Part shown: positions 1 through 8,900 of the stretch, one piece after another
Layout of the letters: each line of letters opens with the position of its first letter
How positions within the stretch are numbered: the stretch's first letter is position 1
The notes under the pieces: generated by a model
Told to the model about the DNA's origin: nothing
What the model saw: only the letters and a program-made list of their open reading frames with translations
Database searches by the model: none
Program-made: the position numbers and the translations under genes
Assembly (NCBI RefSeq): GCF_003984625.1
Contig: NZ_RWKH01000002.1
Coordinates: 124,001-188,000 of the forward strand
DNA length: 64,000 bases
Source of the DNA: Variovorax sp. DXTD-1
Lineage (GTDB): Bacteria > Pseudomonadota > Gammaproteobacteria > Burkholderiales > Burkholderiaceae_C
Reading direction: 5' to 3'

Positions 1-89
1 CACGGCCGGCGCACCAGCATGGGGGCCTTGCATTCCTATGCCGACGCACAAGCGGATCCGCCGATTTCTATTTTCCAGAGCCGGAGCCC

Positions 90-758
90 TTAGCGATATG
101 TGCTGAGCAGTGCCTTTAGCCGCTCTCGCGCCGGCGGCTTCAAACGTTCCGACCCCGCAAGTTCGCTGGCTTTGGCGAGAATGCTGGTCCTCGCCTCGGC
201 TTGTGACGTCTTGTAGAACTGCAGGAGCTGCTGTGCGTTGTCAGAAACGGCCTTGGGAATCGGTTTCGCCCCGCTCCGGTAGACCATCTTCTCGGGTCCA
301 GGCAGGACGTTGGAAAGCTTGGGCTGAAGCACGGTCAGCATCGCAAGCTGGATGCCAATCGTCTCGACGTACTCTTCTTGGTACCACTTGCCTTGGCTTT
401 TCTCAAACGCTGTTTCATATCGCTGGAGCATCGGCGGCAGCGCGTTGAGAATTTCGTTCGTGGTCTTCTCGTTGCCGACCCCGCCGTGAGCAAGTCCGTA
501 AAACACCATTGCCGCGTTGTCGGCATTGAGCACGGTGTCGACGCTTCGGCCACCTTCGTCATGCAGCCACAAAGGTTCATCGGGGTAGGCGATTTGCCGC
601 TTTTCAGCTGCGCGCAGCGCGAACACGTACTGAGTCAAAAGGCTTGAACTTTGAATCACCGGATAAGGCAAGACAGGCAGCGCCGCGCGCCCGCATGCAG
701 TCGTCGCAACGATGGCGCTGAGCGCAAGCACAAGGCGGAGTCGAGGGAACAGCTTCAT
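90..758 (-). CDS. Putative lipoprotein of unknown function
   Basis: The 222-residue product starts with a lipoprotein signal: basic MKLFPRLR, a hydrophobic stretch, then a lipobox-like TTAC with the acceptor Cys at residue 22. It should therefore be exported and lipidated. The frame stays open upstream to 866, but the extension has no signal character, so the ATG at 758 was chosen. No strong ribosome site is visible. The mature part is soluble-looking and alpha-helical, with no motif I recognise. It sits at the edge of an accessory region with no obvious partner. The coding assignment is fairly secure; the function is unknown. Confidence 0.6.
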   Translation of the reverse strand: MKLFPRLRLVLALSAIVATTACGRAALPVLPYPVIQSSSLLTQYVFALRAAEKRQIAYPDEPLWLHDEGGRSVDTVLNADNAAMVFYGLAHGGVGNEKTTNEILNALPPMLQRYETAFEKSQGKWYQEEYVETIGIQLAMLTVLQPKLSNVLPGPEKMVYRSGAKPIPKAVSDNAQQLLQFYKTSQAEARTSILAKASELAGSERLKPPARERLKALLSTYR

Positions 759-1413
759 GTGACCAGTGTAAGCCTTGGTAACCAAAAGAGCATCCCCTGT
801 TCTGGGGAGATGGACTGGTGAAACTACTTCCCCCTTCGCAGGGTTTGCATGCCCCCCCATAAACATGGGACCTCGATAGTTCTAGCGGCGCCCAAAGCAC
901 TCGTTTTTCATATTGGGACATACCCGCAATTTCTAGCGTGACTCCCTCACGTCGTCGAAACACTACCTCACACTTCCTGCGCAGTCGCCTTGGCTGCATC
1001 TGGAGGAAATGACATGGCCGGAGTTGGAACCACAGCGAGAACGGGCGAGAAATGCCCAGAGAGCGGTGTTTGGCAATCACAGGATTCGCCATCTACCACC
1101 GCCCCTATCGCCAGGGGAAATGTGATGCCGCCGCATAACGGCAAGGCAGTTACTTGGAAGCTCACGCAGTTGGCGTGATACCCCAAGGAGCCGCACGACT
1201 GGGGTCGTCGGCTCTGCATAGCCTAAGACGGAAGCGCCATGAACAATGTCGTGACAAAACATTGAGGGCCAGCGTCACATAGCGTGCCAAACAGTGAGTG
1301 CCCCAGCGAGCAGCACAGCGCTCACCCGCGCCTACCGAAAACGCCTACTGTGGGCTCTTCATTTCGGATTGGGCGTGTTTCGAGCCCATTCGCGACAACC
1401 CAGGAGCGGCGCC
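759..1413. other. Intergenic stretch, no supported gene
   Basis: About 650 bases between the lipoprotein gene and the AP2-like gene. Short open frames exist on both strands, but none has a convincing start, recognisable product or domain. I see no tRNA, repeat array or clear terminator here. Confidence 0.5.
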
Positions 1414-2184
1414 TCACGCCGCCGTCCTACTATCCCGTACAGTCTCCTCCGCACGATGCATCTGCGCGAAATGGCCTGTTTGCTCGAGTTGCTTTCGACG
1501 CTCCGCGATGGCCAGTTCCCTTGCCAGCTGCCCACCGTGCTCTTTGACCAGAAATTCCTTGTAGATGGTTTCGCCATTGCTGCGAGTTCTGGCGATCCAG
1601 GCACGCGGCTGGCCATCGCTGTCAGACCGGCAAAAAACGCCAGGCATGCCCGTTTTGTTGTTGCGCCGGACCACCTCAGCCTTCGTTATCCTTTTGGTCA
1701 ACCAAAGCTCGGGCGGTACCGGCGGTGCAGTCGGGTCAACGTTGTCTGCGGGGTGTCTCGATGCGCGTCCCTTGACAAGGTCGAGATGTTTCTGGCGCTC
1801 GGCAATGGCAAGCAGCTTGGCTTGCTTGCCGTAGCGACCGACCGAGAATGACTTGAGCAATGTCTGGGAGCCGATGCGTGTCTGCGCCATCCAGAGTTGC
1901 GGCTTGCCATCCGGCCCCAGTCGACATCGAACGCCAGCGACGCCGGATTTGTTGGTGCTGATGATCCGCTCGGACCTCTCGCGCTTCAGGGCTGGGGGAT
2001 GCAACCGCACGGTTTCGTCGCGCCAGGCCCGTGCGGCCGCGAGCGCGGCCTCAGGGCTGCCGTAGGTGATGTGCGAGAAGCTCTTTGAAAACTGTTGCTT
2101 GTTGCGCCTCAAGATGACGACCCACTTCGTGTCGACATGGCTGATGCCATACATGGCGTCGGAATTGCGGGCTCCTTTGGGCAT
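1414..2184 (-). CDS. Protein with three AP2-like DNA-binding repeats
   Basis: The 256-residue product contains three successive units resembling AP2 domains. The first, at about residues 11-58, contains WVVILRRN and ends in an Ala-rich helix (EAALAAARAWRDE). The second is at about 80-135 and the third at about 180-240, both with the pattern GV-x-CR-x-(4-5)-DG-x(4)-W-x-A. Bacterial AP2 domains are mostly found in mobile elements, as HNH homing endonucleases or small DNA-binding proteins. No HNH motif is visible, so this may be a bare DNA-binding protein. It lies in accessory DNA between unrelated genes. Domain call is likely; the target and role are unknown. Confidence 0.65.
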   Translation of the reverse strand: MPKGARNSDAMYGISHVDTKWVVILRRNKQQFSKSFSHITYGSPEAALAAARAWRDETVRLHPPALKRERSERIISTNKSGVAGVRCRLGPDGKPQLWMAQTRIGSQTLLKSFSVGRYGKQAKLLAIAERQKHLDLVKGRASRHPADNVDPTAPPVPPELWLTKRITKAEVVRRNNKTGMPGVFCRSDSDGQPRAWIARTRSNGETIYKEFLVKEHGGQLARELAIAERRKQLEQTGHFAQMHRAEETVRDSRTAA

Positions 2185-2233
2185 GGCGATCAGGCTTCGA
2201 TGCGGTTCGAGGCTCGTGGGATGTACCGTGTGC

Positions 2234-3256
2234 TCAATGGCCCGACGCGTGCGTTGACTTCACTGCATAATCTTTTGCAACGACGCCGTGCTCCGAGTTC
2301 GCATTGACCATCGACGGGCGTACCCAGACGACCTTCTCCGGCAAGCGCCGCAGGTGGCCACGCCGCAGATGCATTCGCGGCGCCCCGTGCGATCCGCGGC
2401 CTTGACCAGCACCAGGGGCCCGACGCTCGTCCGAAAGTTCCAGGACCTTGTAGCTAAAAAAAGGCTGCTTGCCTTTGGCCCGCCGCTTCTTGTTCAAGGC
2501 CTCGGGCGCGGCTAGGTCGGCTGTGCCGACATTGGCGCAATTGAGCACGCTACAGACCTGAATCAGCACCATGATTTCGTCATGGGTGTCGAGCATGATC
2601 TGTGCGTAGGCCTTGTCGACGCTCCCATATTGGGCGACAGCTTGCTCGAAATGTTCACGCAACAGCCAAAACGGCTCGGCGCTGAACTGTTGGCCCAACT
2701 TCCGACCGGCTCCTGCCATGGCTTCATGCGCAATACGCGAAGCTGGCAGGATCTGGTGCGCGTCCGTGACGCTCACTACCTCGTTGTCGTAGGGCAGGAA
2801 CGCTCCGCCGATCGCGATATTCCACGAGTCGAAGGATGGCCCCCAGTAGATGGGGACAACGAACACGCCGCCCTGGGGAAATCTCTGCAGGATCTCGTTG
2901 AGTCCGGGCATGACTTCGTGCTCTGCGCTTGCTTCCCAGCACAGCGCGATCCGCTTGGTCGCTGGCAACTGCTTGAACTCACCGATCTGGTCGGGACCTG
3001 CCTCACGCTGCCACGGCGCTTCCAGGGCGACCACAGGGAATGGGAGACGAAACAGATCAAGGTGCGCCTGCTTCATCTCTTCGGGATCGATCAGGTCACA
3101 ACAATTGGGCAGAATGAACTTGACACTCTGGCGTAGCACGTCAGCGAGCCGAAGCACAGTTCGGGCGGATTGTGGTGCGACGGGCCGCAGCGCCCGTTCG
3201 AGCTTCTGCATGTCTTCGATGGCGTGCGCGCAGTAGTTCAGCGGTTCAACTTGCAT
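2234..3256 (-). CDS. Conserved phage/plasmid-type protein, unknown function
   Basis: The 340-residue product ends in a block I recognise from phage and mobile-element proteins of Burkholderiales: a SYKVLEL strand, then a Gly/His-rich turn, PRMHLRRGHLRRLP, and V-W-V-x-P-x-MV near residues 270-325. The basic HLRRGHLRRLP segment suggests nucleic acid contact, but the family has no established activity that I know of. The N-terminal half has no recognised motif. An AGGAG-like site sits upstream of the ATG, at wider than usual spacing. No operon partner is obvious. Confidence 0.65.
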   Translation of the reverse strand: MQVEPLNYCAHAIEDMQKLERALRPVAPQSARTVLRLADVLRQSVKFILPNCCDLIDPEEMKQAHLDLFRLPFPVVALEAPWQREAGPDQIGEFKQLPATKRIALCWEASAEHEVMPGLNEILQRFPQGGVFVVPIYWGPSFDSWNIAIGGAFLPYDNEVVSVTDAHQILPASRIAHEAMAGAGRKLGQQFSAEPFWLLREHFEQAVAQYGSVDKAYAQIMLDTHDEIMVLIQVCSVLNCANVGTADLAAPEALNKKRRAKGKQPFFSYKVLELSDERRAPGAGQGRGSHGAPRMHLRRGHLRRLPEKVVWVRPSMVNANSEHGVVAKDYAVKSTHASGH

Positions 3257-3378
3257 GATTCACAGTTCTCCTGGCTTGGTGTTGTTCGCTGGCGGAATAC
3301 ACCTGTCGATGGGCAGAGCCCATTACATAGAAGCCACATCGGCCCCCACCACAGGTCCTTCGTAGCAACCGATCGCCG

Positions 3379-5124
3379 TCAGAAACTCGCATTGAGGTTG
3401 AAGCCGAAGGTGGTCTTGGCCGTTCGATATCCCTCCGGCTTGCTGATAGGCGCGCCGACAAAGAAGTCATAGCTGAGCTTGCTCCACTGCCCCCGCACCC
3501 CGACGACCGCGCCCGCCAGGCTGCGGCCCAGCAGGTCCGCGGTGGAGCGCCCGCCAACATGCCCATAGTCGGCGCCGACATACAGTTCCGCCCCGCTCTG
3601 TCCCATGGCCCAGCCAACATCGTTGCGAATCAGCCAGCCCCGCTCGCCCATCAGGCTTGTCTCGCCGTCGAAGCCGCGCACCGTGTAGCGCCCGCCAATC
3701 GAAAACCGGTCCTGCGGCGTCAGCGGCGTGCGGTTCCACTGCGCGCGGATCAAGCCCGAATAGCGCAGCTTCTGCGCACCCAGCTTGAACGGCGCATTCA
3801 GGCTCACCTCGGCCGTGTACAGCTTCATGCGCGAGGTGCCTTCGCCAAATTCTTCTTCCGGCGCCGCAATGGAACCGAAGCCGCCCGTGCCATGCTTGAC
3901 CGCCAGCGTGCCCTCCAGCGTGGCCTCGCCGATGAACTCCTTGTGATTGAGGCCGAGCTCCCAGCCACCCACCACCCGGTGCTGCACATCGACCTCGGTG
4001 TCGTCCACGAAGTTGCGCGACTCGCGCCGGAAGCCCTTCAGCGCCAACGTCGTCTTGCGGCGCTGGTCGCGGTACAGCAGGCGCGAGAGCTTGACCTCGG
4101 CGTTGTTGGTCTTGCCCGCATACACATAGTCCTGGTTCAGCCCGGCCACGCTCTGGTGGTACTGGCTGTTCGAGGCTGTGAGCCCCAGCATCCAGTAGCC
4201 GTACGGCAGCGAGTAATGCACCGTCTGGCCCTCGGTGCCATAGCTCGGCTCCGAGAGAAAGTGGCTGTTGATGCTGTGGTTGGCGCTCAGGTAGAACAGG
4301 TCGTTCAGCCCGAACGGGTTGTCCACCGACACCGTGGCGCCGGCCTGGTAGCGGCCCGTGGCCTTGGTGCCGCTGTCGTCCAGGCTCAGGGCCACGCGCC
4401 ACTTCCTGGCCTGCACGTACTTGACCACCAGGTCGCTGTCGCCCGGCCTGGCATCGGGCGCGGTCGAGGGCTCGATCTGGATGTCGGCCTCGGCCGTGGG
4501 CGCGCGCTTGAGGTTCTCCAGCCCCTGCTCGATGTCGCGCAGGTTCAAGAGATCGCCCGGCCGGGCGGGAATGGCCGAACCCAGCAAGGCACCGCTGCCC
4601 AGCAGCGTCGAGGAAGAATCCGGCGTCAGGCGGATGGCCGCGATGCGCCCGGGCACCAGCGAGAGGGTCAGGGTGCCGGTGGAGAGGTCCTGCGGCGCGG
4701 CCAGCACGCGGGTGGTGACAAAGCCGCGCGCGATGGCCGCCTGCTGGGCGCGGGCGAGCACCACGTTGACGCCTGCGGTGCCCAGGCAGCGGCCGAGGGG
4801 GGAATCGTTGCCGTCAGGGCCGGAGAGGTCGGAAATCGCCCACTGGAACAATTCGGCCTGCTCGCCGACCAGCAGCACGCGGTCGATGCGAAAGCACGGG
4901 GCTTCGGTCTCGGGAATGCGTGCCACCGGCGCAGGCGGGGCCGCCTGCGGGCGCTGGTCGACCGTGCGCTCGTTCTGCTCGCGCAGGGCGCGTTCGCGTT
5001 CCTGCTGGCGCTGCTGCTCTACGAAGGGCTGGGGGGTGGTTGAGACTTGGGCCATCCCAAGAGATGGAATAGCAAAAACCCCCACCAAACACTGCCGAAG
5101 GATAAAAATTGGGTGACGATTCAT
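3379..5124 (-). CDS. cdiB: TpsB/CdiB outer-membrane transporter (ShlB/FhaC/HecB family)
   Basis: This is the Omp85-superfamily partner that moves the large exoprotein encoded at 5938-15615 across the outer membrane. The 581-residue length fits the family. A signal peptide covers about residues 1-25. A Gln/Arg-rich helix and Pro-rich linker follow, then two POTRA domains (about 76-235) and a 16-strand barrel to the C-terminal Phe. The VRGF motif of loop L6, which contacts the barrel interior in FhaC, is at residues 482-485. The gene is last in the order exoprotein, immunity, transporter, starting 73 bases after the immunity gene's end. That order matches the Burkholderia bcp loci, here without a bcpO gene between I and B. 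Confidence 0.93.
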   Translation of the reverse strand: MNRHPIFILRQCLVGVFAIPSLGMAQVSTTPQPFVEQQRQQERERALREQNERTVDQRPQAAPPAPVARIPETEAPCFRIDRVLLVGEQAELFQWAISDLSGPDGNDSPLGRCLGTAGVNVVLARAQQAAIARGFVTTRVLAAPQDLSTGTLTLSLVPGRIAAIRLTPDSSSTLLGSGALLGSAIPARPGDLLNLRDIEQGLENLKRAPTAEADIQIEPSTAPDARPGDSDLVVKYVQARKWRVALSLDDSGTKATGRYQAGATVSVDNPFGLNDLFYLSANHSINSHFLSEPSYGTEGQTVHYSLPYGYWMLGLTASNSQYHQSVAGLNQDYVYAGKTNNAEVKLSRLLYRDQRRKTTLALKGFRRESRNFVDDTEVDVQHRVVGGWELGLNHKEFIGEATLEGTLAVKHGTGGFGSIAAPEEEFGEGTSRMKLYTAEVSLNAPFKLGAQKLRYSGLIRAQWNRTPLTPQDRFSIGGRYTVRGFDGETSLMGERGWLIRNDVGWAMGQSGAELYVGADYGHVGGRSTADLLGRSLAGAVVGVRGQWSKLSYDFFVGAPISKPEGYRTAKTTFGFNLNASF

Positions 5125-5197
5125 ACAGGAGCGTCAACCAATGACGCGATAAAGACCAAAAACTTCTAGCACCTCGCAGAAGGCCACCTCCAGCCAA

Positions 5198-5941
5198 CTA
5201 TCTCAGCCCCAGCATTGGCTTTATTCTTTCATTCATTTCAACGAACCCCTGATACGATAAATTTAGGTCGTCATTCAGGACCAAATAGACACCACTCATC
5301 AATCGCTCGGCCACCGGCACCTCCCCACGCAAACGAGCAATTACCTCATCAGCACCAAATCCCAACGCACGACGACATAGCTCGTCATCCCAATACATAG
5401 CTGGACGCAAGGTATAGATGTTATTTCGACCATCTATATCGATGCTTTTATCTCGCCGAAGTTGATTGTAGATCTCATTCAGCTCGATCGGATAGCCTTG
5501 ACTGTCGTAACCATTATCTCCTCCGCTGGCGTAATGGAGATCATGCAACCCATAAGAGATAAAAGCACGATATCCGCCAAACGCCTCAATCACTCTAGGA
5601 AATTGCTCACGCAAGATAGAGGCATAGTTTAATCCTTTATTTGAACTCTTAAATCCAAATCGAAAACTATCATCGAATGCCGCCCGATCTTCATACGAGT
5701 ACCGTTCACCCCGAAATTTATAGTTCCCTATGAACTTTATCCCCGGAGTTAACTTTCTAACTGAAAAAGTAGCACTCAATCCATCGCCGCAATCCGGCGT
5801 GGCGGGCAACTCTGCCTGAGAGAAACCAAGCGGAGGAGGCAAGCTCACCATTTTCCTCATGGCTTCGGCATATAAATCCGCGATGCTGTCCTTTTTGTTT
5901 GCGCGCGAAAATACCCAAAGAATAATATCAACAGAACTCAT
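5198..5941 (-). CDS. cdiI: Candidate cognate immunity protein of the CDI exoprotein
   Basis: This 247-residue protein starts on an ATG overlapping the exoprotein stop codon by 4 bases (ATGA), so its translation is probably coupled. Base composition here is clearly more AT-rich than the flanking repeat-coding DNA, as is the exoprotein's last few hundred bases. That is usual for exchangeable toxin-immunity cassettes. There is no signal peptide or membrane segment, fitting a cytoplasmic inhibitor of an incoming nuclease. I do not recognise the family with certainty; an Imm52-type protein, known beside REase-fold toxins, is one possibility. The role is inferred from position. Confidence 0.75.
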   Translation of the reverse strand: MSSVDIILWVFSRANKKDSIADLYAEAMRKMVSLPPPLGFSQAELPATPDCGDGLSATFSVRKLTPGIKFIGNYKFRGERYSYEDRAAFDDSFRFGFKSSNKGLNYASILREQFPRVIEAFGGYRAFISYGLHDLHYASGGDNGYDSQGYPIELNEIYNQLRRDKSIDIDGRNNIYTLRPAMYWDDELCRRALGFGADEVIARLRGEVPVAERLMSGVYLVLNDDLNLSYQGFVEMNERIKPMLGLR

Positions 5942-8900
5942 GGCTGCCTCACTCGAACTGACACGACATCAGAATAACCTTGTTGATTGATAAACTGTCT
6001 GGCTTGCGCCGCGACCGTAGGGTTTGGAAACTCATAAACAACACTATATCCTGGATTTTGAGTCACGGCAGCCCTAACTCGCTCAAGCGTAGACATTACG
6101 GATGTTTGCGTAGAACTACTCCAAATTGCGAGTTTCGTTTTTGCATCGATCAGCAGGATACTATTTCCATTTGCACCAGTCTCAATGCCATCGAATTTGA
6201 TAAAACTTAGACCATTATTTGGATTATCATAGCGCAGCGCTGGAACCGCCGGCTTTTGCAAAGAAAGATCGGAAAAGGCACCAGAGGTACCATTTTGAAA
6301 ATCCTGAGCTGCCTGCTTGCCGCGTGGCGATTCCGTTACGTAGATCAGGCCCCTATTGGCGCCCTCCAGATTTCTTGCCTGTGATTCAGTCAGAACCAGG
6401 GTCCCTTGGTTGGGCAACAAAGTATCCGGGTTAACTCCCGGCCTAGGTACCACAGGCGTCGAGCTGCCGGAGGGGATTACGCTCCCGATAGGAACCACGT
6501 TGCCATTGGCATCTCGCATAACAACAGTGCCATTGCTGGCGCCTGAGTTGACGGCGTAGTTTCTAGCTGCTGCGGCCTCGTCCGCGGCGTTTGCTACAGT
6601 CTGCGCGCCCCGAGGCGGGATTAGTGGGGCGTAGCCGCCGCCGGGAGTCCCGGTGACCAACTCTGCGATAGCACTCACCGCATTCAAGCAACGCTGAGGA
6701 TCCCTGGCGCAATACATGCCCCCAGGCTCAGCTATCAGAGCCGCTCCCAAGGCACCCAATTCGAAAGCAAACGCGCCAGCCGCCAAGGTTCCGGCGGCTG
6801 TTAGCGCAAGACGGACCGTGCCATCGAGACGCCGCGCGTCGCAGTCCGTCGGATTTGCTTTGCATGCAGCCAAAATGTCATAGGCGTCCACACTTCGCTG
6901 GAGAAGCAGCGCGTTCGCATTGAAGTCACCGCCACCAACAACGACATAGTTCGGGGGAATGAGGCCTGCTGTTGCGAGGGCCATCTGTGTTTTGGTGCCC
7001 TCGGCAGCATCGTTCAACACCGAGCGACACGCCGCGCTGCCGAGATCAGCGCATGCCACACGCATTACGTCATCTTGCAAGGTACTCAAAAGCTGAAATT
7101 CTTTGCGAATTGCGCTTTGATCACCTGACGAACACCCGGCAGGCTTCTCGTTACATTCCTTCAGTCTTGACGCCAGCTTTTTCCATTGATCGTGATTTAG
7201 GTAGTTATTTGCAGCAGCATTGCTCCCTGCTTGGGAACCGAGATTGATCTGCGCCGCATCTCCACCCGTGATTGCCACGGCGAGAGCACTCATCATGGCC
7301 GCAAACTGTACGGTGTCCGCTTGTCGCCCGTAGGCTTCCGCGGCGATCTCGCCGATGGCCGCACCGAGCGCGCCAGCACCGCACCCACTCGCGCTGTCCG
7401 CTCGTGCGGCACCAACCATGCACCCCGCAATTGCGTGCGCAACCTTATTGCTCAAGCCTTCAAAGTTGGTCCCGATGGCATTGGCGCCTTGCGCGGCGAT
7501 GGTGTCCAAGATGGCGCTCTTGAGGCCCTCCTTCAGGTTTTCCTCGAAACTGCCGCCATTGATCGCAGTGCCGATCACGGCCCTGGCCGCGCCAGCCTGC
7601 AAGTTTTGCCCAAGCTGGGTTAAGAACCCCTGACTTCCGCCGCCCGTCGTGGGCAACCCGGTCGGATCCATGCTGAGTCCGCTCAGCACGCCGCCTGTGA
7701 TGACCGCTGTCAGCAGGTTCCTGACGTTGGCGCTGCTGCCCAGATCGTGCAGCGCGCCGCCGATATCGCCCTGATTGTTGATGAGAGCAATGGACGCTTG
7801 CGTCGCAAGCGTCGTAAGGCCGGCCGCGACGGCTCCGCTGACGAAGGTCCCGACGCCTGCACCAACGGTGCTACCCGCTGCGAAGACAGAGCCTTCAATG
7901 ACAACGCCCTGACCGACGGCCATCGCGGCAGCATCACCCGCTGCGCCACCGGCGGCGGCCCCGATCTCGGAAGCCGCCCCCGCCGTGAAGTACGCCACCA
8001 CGATCGTCACGATCGCCGCCCCCTCCGGCGTCAAGCCCTGCTGGTCATAGTTCCAGGTCTTGTGCTCCTCTTCGACCCGTTTCCAGTCGATCTTGCCGCT
8101 GAGCTTTGGATCGTTGGTGATCTGCTCCACCCAGCCCATGCCCGGCTGCTTTGCGAGTGCCTCGACGCTGTCGCGGGCCCCCAGCCCAGCCTGCACGCGG
8201 TTCGCATTGACCGCGAGATTTCCCACATTGAACTGGTTGTAGTTCGTGGTCTGGTCGCTTTGCCCCTTGTCCTTGACCTTTTGATAGGCCAGGTCGCGCC
8301 CCTGGCTGGTGGTCTGCGTGCTGTGCTCGGTGGTCTGGGTGCCGAGAATGAGGTTGTCGGCGCTCAGGCTCAGGGTGCCGGGCGTGTTGACTGTCGTGGC
8401 GGCCATCGCCAGCGTATCGGCGGCCTCAATGGAGACATTCGCGCCATTGAGGGTGGTACGCATCAGCGTGCTGTCTTCGACCTTGGTCTCGGTCGTCTTG
8501 CGCGCGTTGATGCCAGTGCTCGGGTCATGCCACAGGAACTGGCCCGGCTCGATGCCCTTGGTGCGAAAGCCGGTCGATCCCGTCACCGAGCTGCTGTTGG
8601 TCGCGGCCTGGATGATGACATTGCCGCCCTTGATGGTGATGTCCTTGGCCGCATCGACCTGCACGCCCTGCAGGAAAACGCTGTTGCCGCCCTGCAGCAA
8701 CACGCCGCCCTGGCTGCTGCTGATCTTGCTGGCCGAGGCCGTGTCCGAGTGGATCTCGGCGCCCATGGAGCTGTTCTTTCCATAGGGCAGCACCGGGATG
8801 ATCGGGTTGCCCGTGAGCAGGCCGGCCATGCCACCAATGCCCCGCTTGTCCTTCTCGAACTCGGCGCTAGCATTCGAGGTATTGCGCCCCTCGACCACGG

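Noticed and set aside
3559..5043. Long plus-strand open frame opposite the CdiB gene
   Set aside because: Composition is Arg/Ala/Val/Gln-rich antisense shadow of a high-GC gene; the minus-strand protein has clear domains.
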